A stretch of 25,204 nt of DNA from a virus. Numbering within the stretch: position 1 is the stretch's first letter; the number at the start of each line of letters is the position of its first letter. Under the pieces are notes generated by a model, which saw only the letters and a program-made list of their open reading frames with translations, made no database searches and was not told the DNA's origin. The position numbers were made by a program, and so were the translations under genes. Shown here piece by piece: positions 5,963-14,577 of this stretch. The DNA lies in IMG/VR virus record IMGVR_UViG_3300017917_002240, positions 1 through 25,204 of that record, one strand, 5' to 3'.

Positions 5963-7267
5963 ATGAAACAGTTGTGCATAATAAGTGCTCCAATAGATAC
6001 CTATTCAGGATATGGAGCTAGATCAAGAGATTTTATAAAAGCTTTATATGAACTAAAAAAAGATGAGTGGGATATTAGTATCTTATCTCAAAGATGGGGA
6101 GCTACCCCTTGGGGATATATAAAAGATAATGAAGATGAGTGGTCTTGGATTTTACCTTTAGTAAATAAAACTGGGCAGATACAACGTCAACCAGATGTAT
6201 GGATTCAAGTAACTGTACCAAATGAATTTCAACCAATTGGAAAATATAATATTGGAGTAACTGCAGGAATTGAAACTACTATTTGTGATCCAACTTGGAT
6301 AGAAGGTATCAATAGAATGAATCTAACTTTAGTATCATCTAACCATGCTAAACAAGTATTTGAACAATCATCTTTTCAAAAAAATGATCAACAAGGAAAT
6401 CCTGTTCAAGTTATTAAATTAGAAAAACCTATAGGTGTATTATTTGAAGGTGTTGATTTAAATAAATATTTTTATATAGCTCCTGAAGCTGTAGAAGATA
6501 CAGATCTTGTAAAAGAACTAGATTCTATTAAAGAAGACTTTTGTTATTTATTTGTAGGTCACTGGCTTCAAGGTGAGTTAGGTGAAGATAGAAAGAATGT
6601 AGGATTAATGATAAAAACATTCTTTGAGACTTTTAAAGATAAAAAGAATAAACCTGCGTTAATCATGAAAACATCAGGAGCAGGATCTAGTATAATGGAT
6701 CGTGATGAAATGATTAAAAAAATAGATCATATTAGATCTTTAGTAAAAGGTAATTTGCCTAATGTATATCTTTTACATGGTGAATTAGATGATAAAGATA
6801 TTAATCTTCTATATAATCATGAGAAAGTAAAAGCTATGTTTAATCTAACTAAAGGAGAAGGATTTGGTAGACCATTACTTGAATTTAGTTTAGCTAAAAA
6901 ACCAATCATAGTTTCAGGCTGGTCAGGCCATATTGATTTTTTAAATAAAGAATTTACTTGTCAATTAGGAGGAACATTAAAAAATGTACACCATTCTGCA
7001 GTAGTTCAAAATATGATATTAGCAGAATCTCAATGGTTTAGTCCTGATTTAAATCAAGCTAAATATTACTTAGAAGAAACATTTAATAAATATTCTAAAT
7101 ATGAAGAGTTAGCCAAAAGACAAGCACATTATTCAAAGACAAACTTTTCTTTTGAACAAATGAAAACTTTATTATCTAAATCTTTAGATCTAATTCCAAA
7201 ACATGTAGGCCTTCAACTTCCTCAATTAAAAAAAATTCAATTACCTGAACTTAAAAAAATTAATTAA
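5963..7267 (+). CDS. Glycosyltransferase, GT4-like (GT-B fold)
   Basis: This 434-aa protein has both GT-B halves. The N-terminal strand and helix MKQLCIISAPIDTYSGYGARSRDFIKAL (residues 1-28) are intact. IGVTAGIETTICDPTWIEGINRMNLTLVSSNHAKQVF forms the acceptor-domain core, and GVLFEGVDLNKY the linker. FLFVGHWLQG-type sequence (here YLFVGHWLQGELGEDRKNVGLMIKTF) starts the donor domain. The EX7E motif is GEGFGRPLLE (E299, E307) within NLTKGEGFGRPLLEFSLAKKPIIVSGWSGHIDFL. The tail is an LPQLKKIQLPELKKIN repeat. It probably acts in series with the preceding glycosyltransferase, from which it is separated by a single base. Sugar and acceptor are unknown. Confidence 0.85.
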   Translation: MKQLCIISAPIDTYSGYGARSRDFIKALYELKKDEWDISILSQRWGATPWGYIKDNEDEWSWILPLVNKTGQIQRQPDVWIQVTVPNEFQPIGKYNIGVTAGIETTICDPTWIEGINRMNLTLVSSNHAKQVFEQSSFQKNDQQGNPVQVIKLEKPIGVLFEGVDLNKYFYIAPEAVEDTDLVKELDSIKEDFCYLFVGHWLQGELGEDRKNVGLMIKTFFETFKDKKNKPALIMKTSGAGSSIMDRDEMIKKIDHIRSLVKGNLPNVYLLHGELDDKDINLLYNHEKVKAMFNLTKGEGFGRPLLEFSLAKKPIIVSGWSGHIDFLNKEFTCQLGGTLKNVHHSAVVQNMILAESQWFSPDLNQAKYYLEETFNKYSKYEELAKRQAHYSKTNFSFEQMKTLLSKSLDLIPKHVGLQLPQLKKIQLPELKKIN

Positions 7268-7268
7268 C

Positions 7269-7559
7269 ATGACTAGTAGAGACTTTTGTATCTGGTTAAA
7301 AGGTGTTGTTGTTGGATCACATCATTTTAATTTAACTCCAAAAGCATGGGAAGCAATTAGAAATGAATTAGATTTAGTAGATGATACTAAATTACCAGAA
7401 GAAATCAAAAAGGTAGTTGCACAAGAACCAACATGGCTTGGTAGAGATATTATTAATAATCCATATTATACAATTAATCCAGGTACTACTGGTTCTCCAA
7501 ACTTTGCTACACCTACAACAACATCAACTGTAAGTAAAAAAGAACAATTAAATGATTAA
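7269..7559 (+). CDS. Small conserved phage-type protein, unknown function
   Basis: This 96-aa protein starts MTSRDFCIWLKGVVVGSHHFNLTPKAWEAIRNELDLV. The pattern DFCxWLxG...LT...W..I...L is common in short proteins scattered through tailed-phage genomes, but I know no function for it. The C-terminal third (residues 66-90) is Thr/Pro/Ser/Asn-rich and probably disordered. It starts one base after the preceding glycosyltransferase stop and overlaps the next gene by eight bases, so it is co-translated with the glycan genes without clearly belonging to the pathway. Confidence 0.65.
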   Translation: MTSRDFCIWLKGVVVGSHHFNLTPKAWEAIRNELDLVDDTKLPEEIKKVVAQEPTWLGRDIINNPYYTINPGTTGSPNFATPTTTSTVSKKEQLND

Positions 7560-8001
7560 TAATTTAACAACATGCCCAAAATGTAGCATTCCTGAATCTT
7601 GCTATATAACTGATTTAAATGAATTTCATAAATCATATGTATGCTTTAATTGTGGCTTTCATACAAATGATCTAATGAGAGAAGGGGAGTTTAATTTTGA
7701 AGAGTATGAAGATACCTTACCAGAATTATATAAAGAACTTAAGTATATAGATTCAGAAAATAGAGTATGGTACCCACATGTAATTAATATTGAGGGTAAA
7801 GGAACTGTATTTGCAAATGGAACATCTAAAGATGATTGGTATTGGAGCGCAATAAAAAGTGTAAAATTAACTAAAGAAGAAAAATCAAATCCTAGATTTA
7901 AAGATAAACAATATAAATCAAATCCAAAATCTTTAAAGAATTTTGATAAAGATTATTTTGCTGCATGTGATTATATTAAGTTTTTTGATATAGAAAAATA
8001 A
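7552..8001 (+). CDS. Zinc-ribbon protein, unknown function
   Basis: This 149-aa protein begins with a zinc-ribbon-like module, CPKC (C8, C11) and CFNC (C31, C34), separated by a 19-residue loop. The rest is hydrophilic and aromatic-rich (WYPHVINIEGKGTVFANGTSKDDWYWSAIKSVKLT, about residues 63-97). A lysine-rich segment follows, then DYFAACDYIKFFDI. No family beyond the zinc ribbon was recognised. The N-terminal module resembles those of phage primases, but no primase or helicase motifs follow. It overlaps the preceding gene by eight bases and lies eight bases upstream of a GT2 gene. Confidence 0.6.
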   Translation: MINNLTTCPKCSIPESCYITDLNEFHKSYVCFNCGFHTNDLMREGEFNFEEYEDTLPELYKELKYIDSENRVWYPHVINIEGKGTVFANGTSKDDWYWSAIKSVKLTKEEKSNPRFKDKQYKSNPKSLKNFDKDYFAACDYIKFFDIEK

Positions 8002-8008
8002 TTAATCT

Positions 8009-8608
8009 ATGCCATTTATATCATATGCTATAACCGCTTGTAATGAAGATCAGGAGCTCACCAGGCTATTAAAATTATTACGTAATAATATACGTCAAGA
8101 AGACGAAATAGTGATCCAATTAGACTCTAATGCGACATCTAAAGTTAAAACTATTGCAAGAAACTATATTGAATTTCCTCTTAATAAAGATTTTGCTTCC
8201 TTTAAAAATAATTTAAAGAGTAATTGTAAAGGAGATTGGATATTTCAGATAGATGCAGATGAATTTATACAAGAAGAATTTATCCAATACTTGCCAGAAA
8301 TACTGCAACAAAATGAAAATATTGATGTATTATTGTTACCTAGAATTAATACTGTTGAAGGTATTACTCAAGAACATATAAATAAATGGAAATGGCAAGT
8401 AAATGAAGAAGGTTGGATAAATTTCCCAGACTATCAAATGAGAATATTAAAAAATATACCAAGTATAAATTGGATAAATAAAGTTCATGAGGTATTAACC
8501 GGATTTACAGAATATTCATTTTTCCCTCCAGAAAGTTTATATTGTTTATATCATCCAAAAACAATTGATAGACAAGAAAAACAAAATAATTTATATAATA
8601 CAATATGA
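8009..8608 (+). CDS. Glycosyltransferase family 2-like, compact
   Basis: This 199-aa GT-A protein has the N-terminal strand MPFISYAITACNED (residues 1-14), DEIVIQLDSNAT (32-43) for the nucleotide-binding Asp, and IFQIDADEF (78-86) supplying the DxD-type motif DAD at 82-84. The later INKVHEVLTGF segment is typical of the WaaE-like GT2 subgroup (..KVHE..), where His-Glu lies near the active site. The protein is short and may be close to a minimal catalytic domain. Base use in the first 150 nt (CAGGAGCTCACCAGG) is slightly richer in G+C than the neighbours. It overlaps the RmlD-like gene by four bases (ATGA). Confidence 0.8.
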   Translation: MPFISYAITACNEDQELTRLLKLLRNNIRQEDEIVIQLDSNATSKVKTIARNYIEFPLNKDFASFKNNLKSNCKGDWIFQIDADEFIQEEFIQYLPEILQQNENIDVLLLPRINTVEGITQEHINKWKWQVNEEGWINFPDYQMRILKNIPSINWINKVHEVLTGFTEYSFFPPESLYCLYHPKTIDRQEKQNNLYNTI

Positions 8609-9486
8609 AATATAAAACAGCATTAGTATTTGGAGCAAATGGAATGTTAGGAACTACACTAAGACAATTAGTTGATACTAATACATTTATTTTAACAGAT
8701 AAAGATAATATAGAATTTTGTGATATTAGAGATTTTAAAAATAGTAAAAAAATAGTAGAAAAATATAATCCAGATATTATATTAAATTTTGCTGCTTTAG
8801 TAGATTTAGAGTATTGCGAAGAGAATAAAGATGATTGTTATTTAACAAATACTATTGCAGCAATTAATTTATTTAATTTAGCAAAAGATAGAAATATTCC
8901 ATATATTTTTATTAGTACTGCTGGTATTTTTGGAAATGATAAAGATTATTATACTGAAGAAGATATACCAAATCCACTAAGTACATATGGTAAGAGTAAA
9001 TATTATGTAGAAGAATTAATGTTAAACCAAGATTATAAAAAATATTGGATTTTTAGAGCAGGTTGGATGATGGGTGGAGGACCTAATTTTGATAAAAAAT
9101 TTGTAAACAAAATAATGACTCAAATAAAAAATGGAGCTAAAGAATTATTTGTGGTAGATGATAAATTAGGAGTTCCTACATATACAAAAGATTTTGCAAA
9201 ATCTATTTTAAAGCATATTGATAATGATTTACCATATGGATTATATAATATGGTAAGTCTTGGAGAAGCTAGTAGATATGATACTGCTTTAGAAATTAAT
9301 AATTTTTTAAATTTAAATTTAACAATTAATAAAGTAGATAGTAACTATTTTAGTAAAGATTATTTTGCTACTAGACCTCACTCTGAAAAACTTATTAATA
9401 AAGCATTAAATGATTTAGATAGAAATTATATGAGAGATTGGAAAGTTTGTTTACATGAATATTTAAATGAATATATTAAGTTATGA
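8605..9486 (+). CDS. NAD(P)-dependent sugar reductase, dTDP-4-dehydrorhamnose reductase (RmlD)-like
   Basis: This 293-aa extended short-chain dehydrogenase has the Rossmann motif GANGMLG (residues 10-16) and the RmlD-type NFAALVDLEYCEENKDDCYLTNTIAAINL (61-89). ISTAGIFGND (103-112) carries the catalytic Ser/Thr, and the YxxxK pair is Y128 and K132 in STYGKSK. VVDDKLGVPTYTKDFA (about 183-198) is the usual substrate-domain signature (..D..G.PT...D.A). Length matches RmlD (about 290). RmlD reduces dTDP-4-dehydro-rhamnose to dTDP-rhamnose, but related enzymes act on other 4-keto sugars. The other Rml genes are absent from this window, so it may draw on host intermediates. It overlaps both neighbours by four bases. 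Confidence 0.8.
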   Translation: MKYKTALVFGANGMLGTTLRQLVDTNTFILTDKDNIEFCDIRDFKNSKKIVEKYNPDIILNFAALVDLEYCEENKDDCYLTNTIAAINLFNLAKDRNIPYIFISTAGIFGNDKDYYTEEDIPNPLSTYGKSKYYVEELMLNQDYKKYWIFRAGWMMGGGPNFDKKFVNKIMTQIKNGAKELFVVDDKLGVPTYTKDFAKSILKHIDNDLPYGLYNMVSLGEASRYDTALEINNFLNLNLTINKVDSNYFSKDYFATRPHSEKLINKALNDLDRNYMRDWKVCLHEYLNEYIKL

Positions 9487-10337
9487 TAAAAATACCTGTA
9501 GCTAGATTATGGCACAAAAAAGGAAAATTAGAATACTATACAATGTATCAATTAAATAAACATTTTCCTGAAATAGAATTTGAATTTCATATTATATTAG
9601 ATCAATATGATTTTAAAGATGAATGGTCAGAAAAAATAGATTCTTTACCATATAAGTGTTATTGGTATACTAAAAATGATATGAATAATTATTTATTAAC
9701 TAGTGGATATGTAACAAAAGAATTTATTTCTAATATATCTAATTTTATTCATTTTTATCATATCTTAATAAATCATTATTTAAGAAGAGTATTTAGTTAT
9801 GATTATGTTTTAAATATAGAATATGATGTATTATTTAATAGTAATAATCTAACAGATTTAAATAAATTTATAAGCACTAAAACCCCATTTGGAATCTCAG
9901 AGCCTGCAAATCCTGGTTGTGATAAATCATTATCAAAATCTTTATCTCAATTATTTCAGCAAAATATAGTTAAGTATTCTAATATAGGAATTAATGCTGG
10001 TTTTCAAGGATTGAATTTAAAAATCTTTGATGAATTTTTAAATGTATCAACTTTTAATTTATTATTAGATTGTTTTGATTTTTCAGGAATTTACGATCAA
10101 AATGGTATAGAAAAAACTGGTTGGGAAAGAACTATTATAGATACTCAAGAACAATCATTTCATTCGTTGATGAATGCAAATAGTCCTAATTATGAATTAT
10201 TAAATATACAAGAATATTATGTTTTTCCTTATTGGGTAAATATGGAGTATTTAATGAAATCAAAAGTAATTCATTTTATAGGACACGAAAAACCAAAAGA
10301 GATGTTAGATATTATTAATAAAAATTTAAATATTTAG
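9483..10337 (+). CDS. GT-A-type glycosyltransferase-like protein (GT8-like features)
   Basis: In this 284-aa protein, YDYVLNIEYDVLF (residues 106-118) has an E-Y-D triplet at 113-115 in the position of a DxD metal site. NIGINAGFQGLNLKIFDEFL (from about residue 167) resembles the N-x-G-x-x-x-N-L strand of GT8-like enzymes. VIHFIGHEKPKEM near the C-terminus matches their H-F-x-G-x-x-KP motif. The first strand MIKIPVARLWHKKGKLEYYTMYQLNKHFPEIEFEFHII is consistent with a GT-A start. The overall match is by motif order only, so the family is uncertain. ATGA overlap with the reductase gene upstream couples its translation to the cluster. Confidence 0.6.
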   Translation: MIKIPVARLWHKKGKLEYYTMYQLNKHFPEIEFEFHIILDQYDFKDEWSEKIDSLPYKCYWYTKNDMNNYLLTSGYVTKEFISNISNFIHFYHILINHYLRRVFSYDYVLNIEYDVLFNSNNLTDLNKFISTKTPFGISEPANPGCDKSLSKSLSQLFQQNIVKYSNIGINAGFQGLNLKIFDEFLNVSTFNLLLDCFDFSGIYDQNGIEKTGWERTIIDTQEQSFHSLMNANSPNYELLNIQEYYVFPYWVNMEYLMKSKVIHFIGHEKPKEMLDIINKNLNI

Positions 10338-10354
10338 AATAAATAATAAAGTAT

Positions 10355-10984
10355 ATGGCAAATGGAATATATAAAATAACTGAAGATTTTGAAAAAGCTT
10401 TATCTGATTATACAGGAGCTCCTTATGTAATTACTGTTGATAATCAAAGTAATGCATTATTTTTATCTTTAATGTATGAAAAAATACAAGATAAAGAAAT
10501 TAGTATACCATCTAGAACTTATCCATCTGTTCCATGTGAAATTATACATGCCGGCGGAAAAGTAAAATTTAATCCTGTAAATGGAAATACTCTTAAAGGT
10601 GCTTATCAATTATCACCTACTAATGTTTGGGATTCTGCTTTAAGATTTACTGCAGACATGTATATTCCAAAAACCCATATGTGTATATCATTTACTGGAC
10701 CATATAAACATTTTAAATTATCAAAAGGTGGTGCTATATTAACTGATGATTATACAGCATATCTTTGGTTTAAAAGAGCTAGATATAGTGGAAGAAGAGA
10801 GTGTTCATATCATGATGATTATTTTGATATGTTGGGTTGGAATTTTTATATGATGCCTGAATTAGCAGCTAGAGGATTATTATTAATGAATCAATTTTAT
10901 AATTCTGATGGTACAAAAAAACATAATGATGATTTAGAATTACCATATCCTGATCTTAGTAAATTTAAAATTTATAAACAATGA
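10355..10984 (+). CDS. DegT/DnrJ/EryC1-type PLP protein, half-length
   Basis: This 209-aa protein matches the large domain of the DegT aminotransferase family. FEKALSDYTGAPYVITVDNQSNALFLSLM (residues 12-40) is the cofactor-pocket start, and ISIPSRTYPSVPCEIIHAGGKVKF (49-72) is diagnostic. NVWDSALRF (90-98) supplies the Asp that contacts the pyridine N (D93). SFTGPYKHFKLSKGGAILTDD (112-132) contains the likely Schiff-base lysine, K118. Typical family members are about 360-400 aa, and here the C-terminal domain is missing after the large-domain helices. The stop is clean and abuts the next gene (ATGA overlap), so this looks like a reduced phage version, not a frameshift. It could be an aminotransferase or a sugar dehydratase. 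Confidence 0.75.
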   Translation: MANGIYKITEDFEKALSDYTGAPYVITVDNQSNALFLSLMYEKIQDKEISIPSRTYPSVPCEIIHAGGKVKFNPVNGNTLKGAYQLSPTNVWDSALRFTADMYIPKTHMCISFTGPYKHFKLSKGGAILTDDYTAYLWFKRARYSGRRECSYHDDYFDMLGWNFYMMPELAARGLLLMNQFYNSDGTKKHNDDLELPYPDLSKFKIYKQ

Positions 10985-11589
10985 AAAAAGGAATAGTTGG
11001 AGCTGGTGGGTTTGGAAATGAAGTTTATTGGAGTTTATCTAAAATAGAAAGAGATAATACAATATTTTTTGTAGAAGATAATTATTTGAATATAAATACT
11101 AATTCTAACAAACTAATAAAACCACTTAGTGAATTTAATCCTTTAGAATATGAATTAGTAATAGCTATAGGTAATGGAAAAGATAGAAGTAGAATAGTAA
11201 AAAATTTACCTAAAGAAACTATATATTTTACACATATTCATCCAAGTGTTCAAATATTAGGAGATAATGTTGAAATAGGTGTTGGTAGTATTATTTGTGC
11301 AGGATCTATTATTACAAATAATATTAAAATAGGAAAACATACACACTTAAATCTTTTAACAACAATAGGACATGATAATTTAATAGGTGATTATTTTACC
11401 ACAGCACCAGGAGTTAAAATATCTGGAAATTGTAATATAGAAAATTACGTATATTTTGGAACAAATTCATGTACAAAAGAAAAAATATCTATTTGTAATG
11501 ATGTTACTATAGGTTTAAATTCTGGAGTTGTTAAAAACATAATTGAACCTGGTATTTATATAGGAACTCCTACAATAAAAATAAAATAA
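10981..11589 (+). CDS. NeuD/PglD-like sugar O/N-acyltransferase (left-handed beta helix)
   Basis: This 202-aa protein has the two-part architecture of the NeuD/PglD family. There is a small Rossmann-like N-terminal domain starting MKKGIVGAGGFGNEV (glycine motif at residues 7-12) with YELVIAIGNGKDRSRIV. A hexapeptide-repeat domain follows from about residue 90 (HPSVQILGDNVEIGVGSIICAGSIITNNIKIGKHTHLNLLTTIGHDNLIGDYFTTAPGVKISG...). The His of TTIGHD sits where PglD has its catalytic base. The end IIEPGIYIGTPTIKIK is typical. Paired directly with a DegT-like gene, it fits a route in which an amino sugar is made and then acylated. It overlaps upstream by four bases, and its stop shares a base with the next ATG. 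Confidence 0.85.
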   Translation: MKKGIVGAGGFGNEVYWSLSKIERDNTIFFVEDNYLNINTNSNKLIKPLSEFNPLEYELVIAIGNGKDRSRIVKNLPKETIYFTHIHPSVQILGDNVEIGVGSIICAGSIITNNIKIGKHTHLNLLTTIGHDNLIGDYFTTAPGVKISGNCNIENYVYFGTNSCTKEKISICNDVTIGLNSGVVKNIIEPGIYIGTPTIKIK

Positions 11590-12428
11590 TGAAAATAGTT
11601 ATATACTCTCCATCATTTGAAGAAGCTTCAGGTGGAGTAATTGTTTTACATAAATTATGTGATATATTAATAAAGCAAGGATTTAATGCAGGATTTTATA
11701 TAGAAGATAATGTTTCTTTTTATGTAAATACTGGATATAAATATAATTATTTTAAATTAAATGAAATAGACCTAGAAAATGATATAGTAGTATATCCAGA
11801 AATAACATATGGAAATCCACTAATGATGAAAAAGGTAGTTAGGTATATTTTATATACTCATCATATTACAGGTAATAGAGTACAGACTTGGGGTAATAAT
11901 GATTATTGGATATATTATTCTTCTGGATTTTATGATGGAATAAAACCTAAAATAATATTGAATATATCAGATTCTAAATTAGATTATTTTAAAGATTATA
12001 ATTTAGATAGACCTTATAAAGAGTGTTTTACATATAGAAAAAGTCATAATAATATTGATGATTTAAATATATTACATAGTTCAGATGCTATTGAGTTTGG
12101 ATTTAATCAAAGTGATAGTTATTTAATCTCATTATTTAATTCATGCGAAAGATTTTATTGTTATGATACTAACTCTTATTTAAATGTATTAGCTAGTTTA
12201 TGTGGCTGTGATTCTATAATAGTACCAAATAAATATAGTAAAAAAGAACAAATCTTAAGTCATCCAGCATTTAAATATGGAATTGCATATGGTATTAGTG
12301 GTATTGAATATGCAAAAAAAACTAGGCATAAATTACGTAAGTATTTAATAAAAAAAGAAGAAAATCAAAATATAGAAACAAAAAAAATTTTTATAAATAT
12401 AATTAATTATTATGAGAATAATATATAG
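11589..12428 (+). CDS. Probable GT-B glycosyltransferase
   Basis: This 279-aa protein starts MKIVIYSPSFEEASGGVIVLHKLCDILIKQGFNAGFY, the N-terminal strand and helix of GT4-like enzymes (..SGG...LH.L...L...G..). A later block, FYCYDTNSYLNVLASLCGCDSIIVPNKYSKKE, corresponds to the donor-domain segment with a Y-x-D-x-x-x-x-x-x-x-A-x-x-C-G-C pattern seen in small GT-B enzymes. No classical EX7E motif is visible. It is shorter than the two GT4-like proteins upstream. It overlaps the following gene by 17 bases, the longest overlap in the cluster. Confidence 0.65.
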   Translation: MKIVIYSPSFEEASGGVIVLHKLCDILIKQGFNAGFYIEDNVSFYVNTGYKYNYFKLNEIDLENDIVVYPEITYGNPLMMKKVVRYILYTHHITGNRVQTWGNNDYWIYYSSGFYDGIKPKIILNISDSKLDYFKDYNLDRPYKECFTYRKSHNNIDDLNILHSSDAIEFGFNQSDSYLISLFNSCERFYCYDTNSYLNVLASLCGCDSIIVPNKYSKKEQILSHPAFKYGIAYGISGIEYAKKTRHKLRKYLIKKEENQNIETKKIFINIINYYENNI

Positions 12429-13092
12429 AATATCAGATGCTGGGTATAATAAAGTAAAACCTAATTTTATAAATAATGAAAATTGTTTAAAAAATTTTAT
12501 ATATGTTTTTGGAAATCAAAATATTGATATTATAGCAGATAATTGTAGTATTGATACTATTAATATGATTAAAAAATATATTGATTCTAAAAATATAAAT
12601 GAAGTATCTATAGGTCATGGAGCTGGTACATTTAATATAGCTTTAAATATGGCTTTAAAATTAGATGATAAAGAAGTTATTTATTTTGTAGAAAATGACT
12701 ATTTGCATAAAGAAAAATCAGATTTAATTATATTAGAAGGATTTGAATTAGGAGCAGATTATATATCATTATATGATCATCCAGATAAATATGTAAATGG
12801 GGCAAATCCATATGTAGAATCTGGTGGAGAAATTACTAGAGTTTTATTATCTAAATCTAGTCATTGGAAATTAACTAATTCTACAACTATGACTTTTGCA
12901 GCAAAAGTAAAAACATTAAAAGAAGATGAAATAGTTTTAAGAGAATATACAAAAGATAGTTATCCTAGAGATTTTGAGATGTTTTTATCTTTAAGAGATA
13001 AAGGTAGAAGTCTCATAACTCCTATACCTGGATATTCTACTCATGGAGAATCAAATTGGTTATCACCATTAATAAATTGGTCTAATTTATGA
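12412..13092 (+). CDS. GT-A-fold glycosyltransferase-like protein
   Basis: In this 226-aa protein, EVIYFVENDYLHK (residues 88-100) places an E-N-D triplet at 94-96, like a GT-A metal site, after a helix HGAGTFNIALNMAL (69-82) typical of GT2-like folds. The region SSHWKLTNSTTMTFAAKVKTLKED and the final GYSTHGESNWLSPLINW (with a His) fit the acceptor side of the same fold. The N-terminal MRIIYRISDAGYNKVKPNF resembles a distinct GT2-like subgroup beginning with a YRISD-type strand. Function is inferred from fold only. Start and stop both overlap neighbours (17 and 4 bases). Confidence 0.6.
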   Translation: MRIIYRISDAGYNKVKPNFINNENCLKNFIYVFGNQNIDIIADNCSIDTINMIKKYIDSKNINEVSIGHGAGTFNIALNMALKLDDKEVIYFVENDYLHKEKSDLIILEGFELGADYISLYDHPDKYVNGANPYVESGGEITRVLLSKSSHWKLTNSTTMTFAAKVKTLKEDEIVLREYTKDSYPRDFEMFLSLRDKGRSLITPIPGYSTHGESNWLSPLINWSNL

Positions 13093-13856
13093 TATCAGTA
13101 ATTATACCTACATATAAAGAACCTGATGTATTAGACTTGTGTATTAAGTCTGCATTAGAAGGGCAAGTTAATACTAATGAAATTATAGTTATTGTCGATG
13201 GATTTTATGATATAAATAAAGATGTATTACTAAAATATAATAATAAAATTAAAATAATAGAATTATCAGAAAATTATGGTTTATGTAGAGCTACTAACAT
13301 AGGAGTATTTAATGCTAGTAATGATTTAGTTTTAGTAGTTAATGATGATAATGTATTTCCTAGCAATTGGGATATCAACTTAGAAAATGCGTATTCAGAA
13401 AATTCAGTATTAACACCAAATCAAATAGAGCCAATTCCTAGTATGTTTAAACAATTTCATATTGCTAATTTAGGAAGAGATCCTAATACTTTTAATTTAG
13501 ATTTTTTTAGAAATTATGAAATTAGTATTTTAGAAGATAAAATAGAACATTCCGGATCTACATTACCATTTTTAATTAATAAATATGATTATTTAAAAGT
13601 AGGAGGTTGGGATGAGAATTACTCTGGGGGTTGGGTTGCAGATTGGGAATTTTTTATGAAGTGTGAAATGATTGGTATGAAAATGATTAGAACTTATAAA
13701 TGCCATTTTTATCATTTCGTATCTATTGGTACTAAAAGTAATGATAGATTAAAAGAATCTCAAGAAAAAGAATATTATTGCCATGAATATTTTAAATATA
13801 AATGGGGTCAATATGCTAAACATAATCCTATAAATAATTCTAAATTATTAAAATAA
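13089..13856 (+). CDS. Glycosyltransferase family 2
   Basis: This 255-aa GT2 enzyme has the nucleotide-binding strand MISVIIPTYKEPDVLDLCIKSAL (residues 1-23) and EIIVIVDGF (31-39, D37). The ENYGLCRATNIGVFNASNDLVLVVNDDNVF block (61-90) carries the metal motif DDN at 86-88. KVGGWDENYSGGWVADWEFFMKCE supplies the GGWD and the W-x-D-W-E acceptor/base region, with the likely catalytic Asp in ADWE. A C-terminal H-x-x-S segment follows. This is the last gene of the glycan cluster. A 36-base gap with a likely new leader separates it from 13893. Confidence 0.9.
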   Translation: MISVIIPTYKEPDVLDLCIKSALEGQVNTNEIIVIVDGFYDINKDVLLKYNNKIKIIELSENYGLCRATNIGVFNASNDLVLVVNDDNVFPSNWDINLENAYSENSVLTPNQIEPIPSMFKQFHIANLGRDPNTFNLDFFRNYEISILEDKIEHSGSTLPFLINKYDYLKVGGWDENYSGGWVADWEFFMKCEMIGMKMIRTYKCHFYHFVSIGTKSNDRLKESQEKEYYCHEYFKYKWGQYAKHNPINNSKLLK

Positions 13857-13892
13857 AACATATTTATAATTAAAATAAATAACTAACTTATT

Positions 13893-14204
13893 ATGGAAGC
13901 AATAAACCCACAATTTAATATTACAATAGCAGGAAAAAAATTAGGTCTTAGATTTGACGTTAATTCAAATCCTACAAAAAAAGGAGTAAAGATGCAATTT
14001 ATACTAGATCAAGAATTTGAAGATCCTAGAGATAAACAAGCTCTTACTAATGAAATTAGTGTTGCACTTCAAAAAAGATTTGCTACATCTGGAATTATGG
14101 TTGACTATGATGATAGAAATCCATATAAAAATGTTATTGGTTTTATAGTTCCTTTAAACTCAATCTCAATGTTATTAATTAAAGCATTGAAAGGAGGTTC
14201 TTAA
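13893..14204 (+). CDS. Conserved-looking phage protein, unknown function
   Basis: This 103-aa soluble protein, MEAINPQFNITIAGKKLGLRFDVNSNPTKKGVKMQFILDQEFEDPRDKQALTNEISVALQKRFATSGIMVDYDDRNPYKNVIGFIVPLNSISMLLIKALKGGS, has alternating strands and one central helix. No motif was recognised. The start has the A/T-rich CTTATTATG context after a 36-base gap from the glycan cluster. The following gene begins 16 bases after the stop. It might be a virion or assembly component, but that is only a guess. Confidence 0.6.
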   Translation: MEAINPQFNITIAGKKLGLRFDVNSNPTKKGVKMQFILDQEFEDPRDKQALTNEISVALQKRFATSGIMVDYDDRNPYKNVIGFIVPLNSISMLLIKALKGGS

Positions 14205-14220
14205 TAATAGTAAAAAAGTT

Positions 14221-14577
14221 ATGCAAAACGTAAAAGCCCTATTCGACAATCCAGAAGAATTAACACCGGCACAAGTATCAAGTTCTGAAGTATTAAAAGA
14301 TCTATTAAAGAACTTAGTAGTTCCATCAATTCAGTACGCTTTAAAAAATAATAAAGTATATGCTAGAGTATTTGAAATAAATGACTCTAGTTATTTTATA
14401 GATATACATAAAAATCACTGGATTAATGCATTAGATACATGTTTAATTTGGTATATAGAAGATGAAGATTTTGAAATGTGTACAAACATTAAAAATTTAA
14501 TTACTGATATAAATCAAAAAACAAAAGAAAAAAAAGTTATAAGAAAGAAAAATGATAATGATAGACAACATGTATAA
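14221..14577 (+). CDS. Unknown phage protein
   Basis: This 118-aa protein is acidic and helical in the middle (HWINALDTCLIWYIEDEDFEMCTNIKNLITDINQ) with a strongly basic tail (KTKEKKVIRKKNDNDRQHV). No family was recognised. The start uses the AAAAAGTTATG context. A GGAGG at 14193-14197 is 23 bases upstream and encodes part of the previous protein, so it is not a credible ribosome-binding site. Its end overlaps the next gene by 26 bases if that gene starts at 14552. The two helical unknowns may act together. Confidence 0.6.
   Translation: MQNVKALFDNPEELTPAQVSSSEVLKDLLKNLVVPSIQYALKNNKVYARVFEINDSSYFIDIHKNHWINALDTCLIWYIEDEDFEMCTNIKNLITDINQKTKEKKVIRKKNDNDRQHV

Noticed and set aside
14193-14197. 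Shine-Dalgarno for the gene at 14221
   Set aside because: It is 23 bases from the ATG and encodes the Gly-Gly of the preceding protein.
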